Shown: positions 37,701-52,700, counted from the stretch's first letter. The stretch is 64,000 nt of DNA from Capitella teleta (GCA_000328365.1 KB310691.1:407580-471579), one strand, 5' to 3'. Notes: generated from the letters alone by a model not told the origin. Translations and numbers: made by a program.

Positions 37701-40700
37701 TCAGCGGATATCCCCCTCCAGAGATCCTCTGGACGCGACGTGGACATCCACTGGTGGACAAAGCACGATACAAGTCCACTTATGACCAATACACCGGAAC
37801 GACTACACTGACCATCCTGAACCTCTGCCCTGAGGACGAGGGAGAGTACACGTGCACTGCCATCAACTCCAAGGGAGAAATCTCCACTTCAGCCATGCTC
37901 ATGACGGCTGAGCACTACAGAGACTGGGAACGGGACGCCAATGCCAATATGGAGCGTAATCTGCTCAGAGACACCGTGCACGCTCAGTCGCCACGCTACA
38001 AGTCACCAACACCGACGTACTACAAACCGGAAGAGCCTAAGAGAGAGACTCCCGTCTCTCCTTCATTCAAGGTGTCTACCTCTGAGATGCGTCTCCAGAA
38101 GGAGGTTGATTACCGTGACAACCTTACGTCCGATGACGAGGCATTTGGAGTATCCAAAGATGACACCAAGACCCCTGTCTTCTCACAAAAACCAAAGAAC
38201 TTCCAGCTGATGGATGGCGCTGATGCGACATTTGTCTGCAAAGTGGAAGGCAACCCACGCCCGAATGTAAGTCACGAGGAGTTTAATGCATTTGAGTGTG
38301 ACATTTGATGCCTCACAGATTCAATGGTTCCATGATGGTCGCATGATTCGCCCATCCCAGCGTTACGAGATGAAGCTAACCAGAGATGGTTACGTGTCCC
38401 TGCGCATTCTAAATGCGTATGCTGATGACGCTGGCCACTACACTTGTTGTGCCACCAACGTCGTTGGTCGTGATGCCTGCTCCGCTGAGCTCTTCCAAGA
38501 TGGCGTTAACGTCATTGACGAGACTTCCTACATTGATCCTGATGTGCTACGCCGAATGCAAGCATCGTGAGTCACTTTTGATTTATTTATATTTAAATTA
38601 ATACTTTATCAATTCAAGACCAAGGGATCGTCGGGATCATGAGCCTGGTGGAGTTTCTGAGAAGTACTTCAAACCGGTGTTCCGCAAGGTGCCGGTAGAC
38701 CAAGATGTGACTGAGGGTTCCATGTGCCGCTTTGATTGCATTGTCACTGGACGACCCAATCCTGAGCTGCTCTGGTATCGTGAGGGAGTGCAGGTGTTTG
38801 AAGATTCCCTGCACAAGATTGTCATCAATGAGGATGGAATCAACTCCCTAATCTTTGATGCAACTCACAAGAAAGACGCCGGACTCTACACTTGCATCGC
38901 AAGAAATCGCGGCGGAGAAGATCGCTTCCAAGTCAGATTGAACGTTGCTCGTGAGTTTCTGTGCGCTCTCTTAAGTCTCTCGCTCACTTCTCTTTCCTTC
39001 AGCACGACCGATCAATGCCCCTCCCAGATTTTTGGACCGTTTGCAGAACAAAACGGTTCGCGAAGGAGAGCCTGTGTCCTTTGAATGCGAGGCAGTGGGC
39101 GTACCAACTCCCATGATGGGCTGGCAGAAGGATGGCAAGATGCTCAACGACTCTGCCTTCCACCGCATTCAAACCGACACTGGAAAATCATCGCTGACAA
39201 TCGACAGCGCTCGTCCTGATGACAGCGCTTGGTTCCAGTGCATCGCAGCTAACGTTGCTGGCACTGCAACCAACAGAGCTAAGCTCATTGTCCAAGGTAA
39301 GCAGGCTGCACTATTCGTTATACTCCTCACATTGTGGTTCTTCCTTACAGTGGAACCCAAACGACCAGAACCTGAGAGAAGATTCAGTATTCCCAGGAAG
39401 ACCATCACAACTCCGTGAGCATTTAAAAAATCTTCCACTGCACGTTTTTTTTGTTTTCTTTGTTTGCGCTTTTGTGTTCTGGCTTGATCACGTTCATTTG
39501 CAGCATTGAATCTCCCGTCACTATTCGCGGCACTGCTCAGTGGCATTCACCTGTGCTTTGTAAAGAATCTAGGTGCTTCACGCTTTGCTTTTTTATTTGC
39601 ACATTTTCTTATGTTTGGCTTCTTGCAGTCCCACCTCTTTTAACTCTTCTCTTGCTCGCAAACCTCCAGCCGGGAGCTCTCCGTTGCTTTCTTGCAAAGC
39701 TTCCAGGTTGCTACTTCCCTGAAACCCCTTTTTTGCTTTGTTTCTGATATGCTGAGCCTTGCAGTCCTGCTGCGTTTGCATCCCCTTCCTCGTGGTCCAT
39801 GCCGAGCTCCCCCGCTTCTTCGCCTTTGATGCTTCGCAAAGATTCCAGGTGCTCCTCTCATTTTGCACAATTTCACGCACGTGTGTTCTGATTCACTTAC
39901 TGAAATCTTCGCTCTCCTTCTTCCAGGACCAGAGAGCTGCAGTCGCCTTCCTTCCCGATGATGAAGAGGTATTCCCTCGTTTTACTTCACCCCATCCCCA
40001 TTTCTCCCATTCAGTTGAACGGCACTTGCATTCCTTTCTTCATCTTCACAGGCCAGCGTCTGAGCCACGCAGGGTGTCCTTAACGACCCCTGAGCCAGAC
40101 ATCAGGAGCACCAGCCCTATTGACTTGCACAAATTCATGGCCCCCAAAGCCCTGCAGTCAGGCCCCCCTGCCCCTGCTCCACCACCAGCCACGCCCCCAT
40201 CACATCTCTCCAGAGCTGACATTCTCTTGTCTCCCACGCCACCTGCTACACCCTCCCCTGTGCCATGGGGACACGTACAGGCGCCACCTGCCGGACAGCA
40301 GCCATCAGCTGCCTCTCCGATGCAGCAGCCGCCATGGATGACAGAGCCGCCAAAGCCAGCCGCGCCAGTGCAGCAGCCTCAGCGCTTCCCTTCACCATCT
40401 CCCAAACCCATTCAACAGGTGTCCTTCACGCCACCACCGACTCGCCAGCAGGCGCCTTCGCCAATCACGATCAAGAGTATCAGTCTGGCGAAACCAACGC
40501 CTCCGTCACCCGTGCCTGCCGCGCCAAAGACTCCTACATTTGACAGGTTGGCAGCATGCAGCTATGCTGTCTTATTTTGTTTCTGCATGTTTCTTACGTC
40601 CTCTGACCGCATGCTTTTTGTTGTGTGTTTTTAACAGAGAACCCGGTGATTTGTACCGTTTTGATAGTGATTTGATTCCTGAGATAACCAGGTTTGGCTG

Positions 40701-43700
40701 TAATGTGTTTTCACCCCCAACCCACGCTTAACCTGCATGTTCCTTCAGTGATCTTGAATCTGATTTCAACGAAATTGTTGATGTTAATGAAGAGGTGTTA
40801 GATCCCTCTCTTGATGAAAATCCTCCCCAGAGGTCTGTGTCATTTGCTTTGTTCAGCACTCGCTTTATTTCACGCTGCACACAGATCACCGCAAGACAAC
40901 CTTGTGCTCAAAGTCACACTTTCTGATTACAATCTTGGTCCGAATTCAGTTGAAAGGTGTGTTTTGATTTGCGCACTTAATAACTCTAATTTCCCTGTAA
41001 TTTTCTGTCAACCCCTTCGCTTATTACAGTCCTATGGATTTTGATTCCTTGCATGAAATCACAGACGATTGCGTGTTCCCCTTGAAAAGCAGCCCCCCTT
41101 CCCTCTCCTTCCCAGACCTTCCAAGGTGCGTGTGCTTATCCCTCCTAAATTGCTTCATGAAATCGTAACATAACCGCAGTGAAACTAAGGATGAGGTTGA
41201 GGAGGAGATGTTGCTCCCCTCAGTGTATAAACCTGCTTCCCTTACCCCCTTCCCAAGGTGATTTCTAATTATGAACGCTTTTGCATGAATATATTTGCAT
41301 ATTAATTCAGTGATGAAAGCATCCCTGCTAAACCTCAACTCCCTGCACGAAAAGAGATAACTGCCACTTTTGATTTTCTCTTGCATTCCCTTGATTTGAA
41401 GAGGTTTGTGATTGTTTTCGTTTTTGTTGTGGTTTTTTGTTCATTTTCTCAAAATTCTACTCAGTGATGAATCTGTAGACGGATCGGAGGTTGATGAAGA
41501 TCCCGTTGTTCCGAGCAAGCATGAAAGGGATATTGTGTTTAATTCTTTTGATGACGAGAGGTAACTTAGTATTGAGCAAATATATTAAATAAGTGTTACA
41601 TTTTCGGATTTGTAATGTCATTTTTTCAATTATTCCAGACCGGTTGAACCCAAGAGGTCATCCACCTCTTATCAGCCTCCCATCGAGGATATGTTCAGCA
41701 AAGAGAAGCCCATACCTCCCAAGTTCAAGTCTCCTTTGAAGGCCTTGAATAATTTGGTTGAGGGTCAACCCGCTCATTTTGAAACGTACCTCGTGCCAAT
41801 CGGAGACCCCGACTTGGAAGTTGAATGGTACAAAGATGGTCAAGTGCTCAGAGCTGGTAAGACAAGTTAAATATCATTCCTACAGAAAATGTAATATGTT
41901 TTCTTTGCAGGCCACAAGTTTAAGCAGACTCATGAATTTGGACACGTTGCTTTGGATATTTTGTATACTTATCCAGAAGACAGCGGGACGTACAACGTGA
42001 AGGCCAAGAACAAGCATGGCGTTGACAGCATTCAGACGACCATCTATTGTTCTCCCAAGGACAAGGTGGTTTATGAGAGTCAGTTGCCAGATGATGGCGT
42101 GACTGTCAAGAAACTACACGCGATGGAAGATGCTGGAAGAGAGTAAGTGGCGTCTTTTATATTTGACATGGAAAGGACATTTCTTTTATTTCACAGTATG
42201 CCTGATTATTGTGCTGATCGTGATGAACCAGTGCATTCTGGGATTGGAGCAGAGCCCCCGATTGAGGACATGTACAACAAAGAGAACCCACGACCACCCA
42301 AGTTCAAGACGCAGATTCAGCCTCTGCCCAAAAAGGTTGAAGGACAGTCGTCGCACTTCGAGTGCCGTCTCGTCCCCGTCGGAGACCCCAACATGGAGGT
42401 TGAGTGGTACAAAGATGGAGTGCTGCTCAGATCCGGCCACAAGTTTAAGCCACTTTACGACTTTGGCTTTGTGGCTCTCGATATTCTGTACACTTACCCT
42501 GAGGATAGCGGCACGTACACCGCAAAGGCTACCAACAAACTGGGCAGTGACACCACACAGACCGTGCTGCACTGCACCGGCAAAGACTCAGTGATCTATG
42601 AAACTCAACTTCCTGAAGGCTCCCATGGTGTGCAGAAATTGCAAGCAATGGAGGATAACATCAGAAGGTATTCAGTCTGCTGATCTGGTGATTATTTATG
42701 CTAATTTATGTTAAATTATTCAGAGACCTGATCCCCAAAGAGCGCAAGGAGGATGAGCAAGAGGGCTGTGCTCCAGTGTTTGATTTGATGCCCGAACCGT
42801 GCACTGTTGAAGAAGCAGACACGGCTAAGTTCATGGTCAAATTGAGTGGTCACCCGCGTCCAAGACTGACCTGGTGGATCAATGGAGCCATTGTTGTTAG
42901 CAGCATGCGTTTCCGTCTGCGCTACGATGGAATGATCCACATCCTGGAGATTCCCAAAGTGCGTGACTACGATGGTGGAACTGTACGCGTAGTGGCGAAG
43001 AACCCGCTTGGAGAGGCTGAGTGTTCAACCAGCCTGACTGTGATTCCCAGAGAGGATTGGAGATCAAGATTAAAGCAAGCTCCCTTGTGTAAGTTACTCT
43101 TTTGTTGTTACTCTATTTGGTATTTATATTATCCTCCCTTCAAATAGCTACGGCTGAGGTTGAGTTGCATAAGAAGAGACCGATTGAGCGTAGAACGATG
43201 GAACTGCAATCCGCTCTCATGAAGCCCAAGACCACTGTTGTGGAACTGAGAGCTTTTGAAAGATGTGAGTACGCGTCATTCATAATTTCATTGCTTATCT
43301 TGTGAAACTTCTCAGCGACTCAAGAAAAAGCGCTGGCTTATAAGGACGAAGAGGTCCAGCAAGCGTTCATGGATATCAACATGCAGCATGCTAAGATGAA
43401 CAAAGCGAAGCCTGGTTACTACGAATCCACAGCTCATGTTGACTCTGAAGTTCACATCGCTCGTGCTAAAGCCATGCTCAACATGGTTGACGCTCCTCAA
43501 CATGACGACAAACAGAGAAATATTTCTCAGTCTCAGATTCAAAGAAAAGAACCTCCGACCTTCACAAAGCCTCTCGTCAACATCAGTGCTAAAGAGGGTC
43601 AAGCTGTCAAGTGAGTACCATTAGACATTTGAATACCTCTAGTACCTTTTGTTGTGATGTTTTGCAGGCTTGAGGTGCATTTCACCGGATTCCCCACAGC

Positions 43701-46700
43701 CGAAATCCAATGGTTCCGTGAAGGAGTTGAGATCCAGCCGTCCAGGGATTTCCAGGTCACCAACCTGTACCAGAAGAGCTTCTTGCTCATCCCAGAAGTC
43801 TTCCCAGAGGATGCGGGTATGATCACCGTGCGTGCCATCAATCCATTTGGAATGGCTGAGTGCCGTGGCATGTTGACCGTGGCCGAAGATGCGACAAAAC
43901 CCAAGGAGACTCCACCTGAGTTCCATGTTCAAATGAGAGACCTCAGCATCAATATTGGAGAACCTGCCACATTTGATTGCCAGGTGTCAGGGTATCCACG
44001 CCCAGACGTCTACTGGTGCAAGGTATGAGCGTACTTAGCAATTTGCAATATTTAATCCTAATATTGTTCAAAGGATGGCAAGCGTTTGGGAGATAATCCC
44101 AGATGGAAGTACTTCTATGAAGAGGACCATTACACGCTGCTCATCTACGAGATTCGTCCAGAGGATGCCGGTGTTTTTGAGTGTGTTGTTATGAACAAGA
44201 ATGGCAAGGCTACCTGCAGCGCAAGACTTTCCACTTCTGGCCAACCAGAGGAGAAGCGATCGACCGCACCGATGGTATCGCAGGCTGCTCCACAGCTGCA
44301 GGAACCTATGAGAGATCAGCACATCAACGAGGGTGACTCTGTCACTTTCCAGTGCAAGATTCTTGCATCACCCGGTACTTGAACTTCTCCTTGCTTTTAT
44401 TTCATAACTAATGTTTTCAATCCCTTCATGTAGATCCGATTATCACTTGGTATTACAACAACCAAGTGATTAAGCCATCCAAGTATTTCCAAATGCATTC
44501 TCAAAATGGAATCCACCAACTGACAATTGCTGGAGCTTTCCCTGAAGATGACGGAACTTACAAGTGCATTGCTCGCAACCAAGCAGGCGAAGTGACCTGT
44601 ATTGCTCATCTCAAAGTCAGCCGTAAGTCTTAGTAAATCTCACCGATCATGGGCTACGTGAATCCTCTCAACAGCACTGACCTCTGAGCCTGAACCTGAT
44701 ATGGTCAAGGTCATGGAGCCTCCTCGATACCTGAAGCCAATCACTGGCTTGGACGTCGTGGAAGGCAAATCAGCCCAGTTTGAGGCAATCGTTGCAGGAC
44801 AGCCTCCTCCTGAAGTGACTTGGTTCCGTGAAGGTCACCAAATCACCGACAGTCAAGAGTTCAAGATCACTCGCGAAGGAAACAAATCCGTGCTTGTCAT
44901 CAAAGAGGTCTTCCCAGAAGACTCTGGTATATTCACCTGTCGCGCCACCAATCCCGCTGGTGTTGCTGAGTGCTCTGCTGAGCTCTTCGTTGAAGGTAGG
45001 TTGCTATGGTTATCATTTTTTGCTTGACAACCCAGTGTGACCTTGACCTCAGAATGAACCCCCCCAATTTGACCTCTCATCCTCATCCATTTCACTCACA
45101 TGTTTTTTTCTTGTTTGGAAAATAATTTTCAATTTTCAGCTTTGTTCAATTGTGTCTTGTTACGCAATTGATGTTTGCATGTAGTTTGCTTTTCAGCATG
45201 ATATCTGTCAGTGCTGTGTTTTCTCGGGTGAGTGAAGTTCTGCATGCTGAATTTGATTGCATTCACATCTGCTATCATTAAGAACCATGTATCTGTCTGC
45301 AGATGCTCGCAAAGTGTCGCAGACCAGTATGACTCTTGCTCAACAGCAACAGCAGATTACCCCAAGCCAGAGCGTAGAACTTCGCTCACAGCAGACCAAG
45401 AAGGCGCCGATCATTACCAGAGCTCCTTCACCTACAAGAGATGTCCAAGTTGGACAGACAACAAAGTCAGTCACTTGCAAGGCTTCCTATTTATTATAAT
45501 TATATTCTTATTCTTCATGTCTTCTTTGTAGACTGACTGTACACATTGAGGCCTTCCCGCCACCACGATTCACTTGGTTCGGTAATGGACAGGCCATCAA
45601 GCCATCTCAACGCTTCAAAGTCAACTATGAACAAGGAATCATCACCTTGATGATCTTCAATGTTCAGAAGGAAGATTCTGGAGAATATCTCTTCAAGGCT
45701 TCTAATGAAGTTGGAGATGTGTCCTGTAAGACCATTCTCAACGTTCAACCCACTGAGAAGGTAGTGGAGCTCCCCACTCAGCCTCAACAAGCCATCCCTG
45801 TTTTCACACAACCCCTTCAACATGAAATGAGGGTTCCCATTGAGAACAATGTGGCTAGGTAAGCAATTGGAAATATTATTAAACAGTCTAATGTTTTGTT
45901 TGGGTGTTCAATAGACTTGAGTGCCAGGTTGGAGCCCATCAACCTCCAAGCATCACATGGCATGTGAACGGAACTCACATCGTACCGTCGCAGAAATATG
46001 TCATCTCTCGCGATGGCAGCAGGAGCATTCTTGAAGTGCGCAACTTGGTTACTGAAGACACCGGTGTCTACACTTGTAAAGCAGTGACAGAATCTGGTGA
46101 AGCTGTGTCAAACACAACATTGTATGTTGTTGGTGAGTTCTCTGGTGATGATCACAAATGTTCACGGCACTGACTGGCCCCTTCCTCCTCAGTCCCTGAA
46201 CCCATGCCTCAAGCACCCAAGTTCTCCACTCCCTTGATGGACGTCCAAGCCACGGACGGCAAAGAGGTCATCCTCACCTGCGTGGTTCAAGGTCAACCCA
46301 AACCAGACATCTCGTGGTTCCATAACGGGAAGAACATCGACAGAAGCGATGATTTTGTCATCAACCATGACAGGCAGACTGGAAAGATCGATCTTGTGAT
46401 CGTGGATTGTCTGCCAGATGATCAAGGCAACTTCAAGTGCCTCGCGACCAACCCTGCTGGTCAAGCCTCCACTGAATGCGTTCTCAGTGTTGGCCCTGCC
46501 CCTACTGAGATAGTTGAAATGGAGGTCATGCCAGAGGTCAAGGTCGTGGCCCAAGCTGTCGTCCCCGAAGAAGCCACACGCAAGCTCTCAGTGGAGAGCA
46601 GCTCTTCACGCACCAGTACTGACAGCGTCAAGGTCATCAAGAAAGTTGTCAAGAGAACAAGTGGCACACCACCTAAGTTCATCAAACCAATTCAGCCATG

Positions 46701-49700
46701 CGTGGTGCGTGAAGGAGACACATGTTCCTTCACTGCCACCATTACTGGTGCTCCACAACCCGAGATCACTTGGCTGAAAGACAAAGCAGAAATGGCCCCA
46801 AATGACCGTTTTGTTCCACACTTTGATGCTGATGCTGGGGTTTGCACTCTGACCATCAAGGACGCCAAACCAGAAGATGTTGGCGTCTACTCGTGCAGAG
46901 CCACCAACTTAGCCGGAAGAGCCACTTGTACCGCTAACGTGGTCGTCGTTCGTAAGTACTCTTCTTTTTTTTTCTCTTTTTTTTTCTGTTTTCTTCTCAC
47001 TATGCAATTATTTCATTATATATTCAAATGTATTATTTACCTTTTTTATTTTGAATGTGGAATGATTCTGTGTATCACATTGTCGTATATATTATATGCA
47101 GTGCATGGAAGTAATTCTTTGTGAAATTTTCACAAAGCAGTGAACATTCATCTATCATTTCCTCACACTCTTGGCTCCACATTTCTTGTTCTTGTTGTCG
47201 GATTCTGTCCTTTTTCGTTTCTTGGTTCTCCTTTGATTTCTTGGTCGTCTTCTTCTTCGGTTTGTTGTCTGTAGCGTTAGATGAATGCCTCATGAATTCA
47301 CCTTCATAGGCATTGACGCATGAGTATAGTGGCATGAAGAAATAACCACAACGGACATCCTAACGCCGAACTGTATCTCCAGCCGTAGACGCTGAAATCA
47401 CCGGCATCTCTATGGAAGGAGACACACAGATGCAGCCGCCAGCTTTCACACAGCCGTTGAAACCAGTTATCGCTCTGGATGGAGAAGAGGTTGTGTTCTC
47501 ACTTATTGTGACTGGCGTCCCACAGCCAGAGTTGACGTGGTTCCGTGATGACAATAACATTGATAACACAGAGGAATTCCTGATCAAGTACAATGATGAT
47601 ACGGGAGAGTGCGTGCTCACTATTGCTGAGTGCTTCCCTGAAGATGCTGGCTTATTTAAATGCGTCGCTAGCAATCCTTTGGGGGCGGCAACTACCACGG
47701 CTGAGCTTAGAGTTACAGTTCCTTCGGAGTTTGCTTCGGAGACTGAGCCTGAACTACCGGACGAGAAGTTCATTTTCCCTGATGTGGAATCCATCAAACA
47801 CGTGGCTTCAGGAATGGCTCAGGAGATTGTCACTGAAGCCAAACGAGAGAGTGTTGAGCGCAAGACCAGCCAAACCACTTCAGAGAAATCGGTTGAAGAG
47901 AGTTCAATTGAACAAGAAACAATGAAGAAAGAAGAGGTCATTTTGGATTATTCACGCCTGGAAGAACCAGCGCAATTTCTGGAACCGATTAAGCCGCAAG
48001 TTGTCCGTGAAGGAGAGAACGCCATCTTCACGACGTTCGTGACCGGAGTGCCTCAGCCTCAAGTCCTCTGGTTCAAAGACCTGTATGCACTGGATGCTGG
48101 TGTGAAGTATGAGATGACCTTTCACCCTGAAAGTGGAACTGCAACCCTCGCTATTCGGGATACTGTGGAAAGCGACTTTGGAAATTTTACTTGCCAAGCG
48201 CAGAACTCTGCAGGACGCGCAAAATGCACAGCCAATCTGGTTGTTGTCCGTAAGTATTCAATAGGATTGTTCAATTGTAATTATAGTATTGAGAATAGCC
48301 AACCATGAAATTCACACTCACAGCTATTTAGGTGAATGCTTTGGATGCAAAATAAGTTTGTTCTCTCATCTCTTGCTATATATTTATTTTTATTTTTTTT
48401 TGTTTTTGGTTTCCAAGGTTTTTTGAGTTGCTAGACTCATACATATGCAACAATATGTGTGTTATCAGCATAACCATATGACAGAATGGCTTTTTCTTTT
48501 TGGTTTTTGGTTTTTGGATTTTATTTGATGATCAAGTGTGTCCATTGTCCATCAATGATTGCCATTGAATGGTACGTTCGTAGCAACGCCAGGAAGCTAG
48601 TCGGCCAACACCACTAACAGAACTCGCGAAACCATGGCAACACTCTTTTCCTTTCTTTTTCCTAGAAGAAGGGATGGACATTGTGGACGCAGAAGCTCCG
48701 AGGTTCCTCAGTGGATTTGAGTCAGCCTCAATGTTGGAAGAGAACAAAGTTGCCTTTGAATGCGTCGTCATGGGCGACCCAACACCATGTCTGACCTGGC
48801 TCTGCAATGACCAGAAAATTGACAACGGTTATGACATTAAACATGATGAAATTTCTGGTCAATGCCAGATCGTCATACCTGAGATCCCGGTTGATCAGCC
48901 TCATAAATTTACCTGTGTTGCTGAGAACGAAGCTGGAGAATCTAAGATCACGGCTGAATTGACCGTGAAGAGAACGCATGAAGTCATCTCGACTGTGCAG
49001 AACATCCAAACCAAACTGATCCCACGCTTCTCTGAAACTATCATTGTGCACACTGTGCGTAAGGAATGCGTGTCGCGGTCGTCGATCATTTTATCTGATG
49101 TTGAGAGGCAGCCATCACCGATTGAGGAACCCAAGAAATCGCTGATGTTGTCTCTTCCAGACGGAAGAGACGCCCTCCCGTCTGAGACTGAATCAGAACT
49201 GGAGGAGATTCTGTCTCCAAAATCACGAGAACAAAAGAAAAAGATGCTGATTGCTAAACACAAACCAATGCACTCTGGAATGATGCAAGCACTCGGCGGT
49301 CATTCACCTGGCATCACCGAAGAAGGCTTTGATGACCTGGAGAGCATGTCAACTGGAGCAGAGAATATTCCCGAATCTGAAAAGAAACTGGTTGTTCAAG
49401 AGGATAAAGAAGTTCTGGAAGCTCCGGATAAAGTACCCGAAGAGAACGTTACTCACATGATGGAAGAGTTCAGTGATGTAGATGTCGACATTGCAGAGGG
49501 CATCTCCATGGGCACGGCGCACAAAATGAATGCTGCTATGTCTAAGAAACTGGCTGTACAAGTCGCAGAAATGAAACCTGAGAAAACTGAATCAGAATCA
49601 CAGTTTGATGAGACAACTGTCGTTGAGGAGACATTCACTGTTCAGTTAACAGAGGAAACCGAAATTATTGAGGAAGAGACCAAAACCGAAAATGTTGAGG

Positions 49701-52700
49701 AAGAGACCAACACTGAGATTCGGGATGAGGAAAAGAAAACTGAGGTCCAAGATGAAGAGACTAAACCGGAGGTCCAAGATGAAGAAACTAAACCAGAGGT
49801 CCAAGATGAAGAAATTAAACCAGAGGTCCAAGATGAAGAAATTAAACCAGAGGTCCAAAATGAAGAAACTAAACCAGAGGTCCAAGTGGAAGAAACTAAA
49901 CCAGAGGTCCAAGATGAAGAAATTAAACCAGAGGTCCAAAATGAAGAAGCTAAACCAGAGGTCCAAGTGGAAGAAACTAAACCAGAGGTCCAAGTGGAAG
50001 AAGCTAAACCAGAGGTCCAAGATGAAGAAACTAAACCAGAGGTCCAAGATGAAGAAATTAAACCAGAGGTCCAAAATGAAGAAGCTAAACCAGAGGTCCA
50101 AGTGGAGGAAACTAAACCAGAGGTCCAAGTGGAAGAAACTAATCCAGAGGTCCAAGCTGAAGTAACGAAATCTGAGACTGAAGAATTGGTTTCCAAAGTT
50201 GAAACGAAATCAGAAACAATTCAAGTTGAGATAAAGGCAGATGACCTTACGTCGCAAACCATCGTTCAGGTGGAAGAAGAAATCAGAGTTGAAACTCAAG
50301 AAGAAAAGGTTGAAATAACCGAAGAGAAAAGTGGTGATAATTCTGTGAGCATTGTTGTTGGGCAATCGAAGAAGGTGAATGCGAACGATGTGGCTGCTCT
50401 TGATCCTGATAATGAAGTGGGAAGAGAAGTTGAAATTGAATTCACCATGACCGTCAATGATGAAGAAAACATCACAAGTGTTGAAGAAATTGTAAAACAA
50501 ACAGAATCTTCAAAATTGATGTTTGACATTGAAAATGGTGATGCGCAAGCAATTGTAGATGCTCATTCTGAGGAATTTACGATCGAAGTTTCACAGCCAG
50601 ATGAAGTTATAGATGTTGTTCTGCCTGTTGAAAGTGACATTGAAGAGGCTACTGTCGTTACGGAAACTGCTACCATGGAAATGCAAATTCAATCCGAAAG
50701 TGAAGTGAGCGACGCCATGCCCTTGATTGTGCTGCCAGCGAATGATGATCCCCATGGCATGTTATCTCTGGTGAAAGGTCAAGAACTGAACATGCTGATG
50801 TCTGGAGTGGGAGATCAACTGGTCATTGCTCAAGATAACCTCCAAGCTGAGGTACGAAGTGACACGCCATCCGCCCTTGTCCTCACAGCTGAGTCAAGAG
50901 AAGCACTCACCATGACAGAGGCGCAAGGGGCTGAAATTCATTTACCAGAAAGAGAAGACGAAGCTCCTCACTTCACGAAACCAATAGAACCACAAATTGT
51001 CCAAGCTGGAGGGGAATGTCATTACGAGGCCGTGGTGTTTGGCGTACCAATGCCTTATATCAAATGGTTTTGGCAAACTGGGCCGAATCGGTCCAAATCT
51101 GACGATGGTCTCACTGAGATTACTCCTTCTGAGAAATATTATCAGCAGTATGATCGTGATTCTGGGGTGTGTTCTCTTGCTTTGAGGGAAGTTTCTCTTG
51201 AGGATGTTGCCATTCTTGCTTGTGTGGCGAGCAATCCTGCTGGAAGAGCAAGTTGCACTGCAAATTTGGTTGTTGTTCGTGAGTCTCTTTGGCCCTTCAT
51301 CATATCATTCTCTCTTGTGTATCATATATGTTATACTTGACATGGTTTTTTATTTCCCTTGTAGCTCCGAATGCTGAAGTGACCATCACTGAAAAGACCG
51401 TTTCAGTGAAGAAAGAGAAAGTGACCCTTGTTGGTGAGCAGGAGACGCGTACCGTCGAGAGCTCACCCACATTCAAATCGACCCTTGTCCCGGTGACTGA
51501 AGTCAACCCAGGAGACAATGTCAGGTATGTCAAATCGCCAGGACANNNNNNNNNNNNNNNNNNNNNNNNNNNNNNNNNNNNNNNNNNNNNNNNNNCCCGA
51601 GGTTCACAATGCCTCTCAGGAATCAAAGCGTGAATGACGGTGACCAGTGCGTCATGCGGGTCGTCTATCTGGGTTACCCATCACCTCAAATCACCTGGTT
51701 CTTCAACAGCCAACTTATTGACAACACTAAAGACTTCCAAATCAAGGTGGACAGGCCAAAGGGAGAGAGCTCTCTTGCCATCGTCGAGGTTTTCCCCGAA
51801 GATGAAGGAGAATACATGTGCAAGGCGGAGAACACGCTTGGCACTGCAGTCACCCATTGCCATCTCTTTGTGAGGCTGCCTTCCTCCTCTTCTGATGATG
51901 ATGTTGAGAAGCTGGTAAGCACCACGCAGGAGGTAGTCAGAGTCCAACAGCCCATTGAGATCAAGGAAACCAGGCGTTTCTCAGAAACCATCTCAATTGA
52001 CATGACAAAGACTCAGCAACAGCCGCCTACTCCAACGCCGAGACAAACTACACCACAGGTCACAGAATTCTTTGTGAGACAAACATCTTTGCCTCGTGGC
52101 ATGAAGATGGAGGTGGAGGTTCCAGTCCCACGACAAGTCATGGAAAAACGAGTGGAACTGAAACAGAAGACGGAAGCTGTTAGCACACAGCGCCAGGAAA
52201 TGAAGATTCAACTGGCCAATGAACGTCGCTTCTCAGAAACTCTTGCTATTGACCACAAGAAACAGCACACCATAGAATCCAGAAAGATCTCAACATCCAC
52301 TCTGTCTGTTAAACAGAAGGCTGCGTTGCGTGGCATGAAGATGAATGTTGAGGTTCCAGAATTGACACACAGGACTTCCCTGGATGTCAAGCGCAGGAAA
52401 CAGGTTGACGCCCTCGAGACTAAGCGCCAAGAGCTGGTCATGATGTTGGAAGGTGCTCCTCCTAAGTTCCTCTGGAATATCCAGTCCCAGAAGGTCATGG
52501 ACGGCGAGAAGGTCAAGTTCTTCACTCAGGTGACCGGAACTCCTAAGCCGGAAGTGACATGGTACCACAATGGAAAGGTCATTATTGACAACCCTGACTT
52601 CCATTCCGTTTACAATAAACCCACTGGAGACTGTACTCTGTACATTATTGAGGTGTTCCCTCAAGACACTGGTACTTATGAATGTGTGGCTGTTAACCCA

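Noticed and set aside
44442-44470. 10-bp perfect inverted repeat inside an Ig exon
   Set aside because: Short and fully explained by coding sequence (ITWYYNNQVI); likely chance.
49642-50196. Minus-strand and shifted open frames over the KPEVQ repeats
   Set aside because: Products are pure repeat shadows (WTSGL.. and LDLWF.. runs) of the 27-bp unit.
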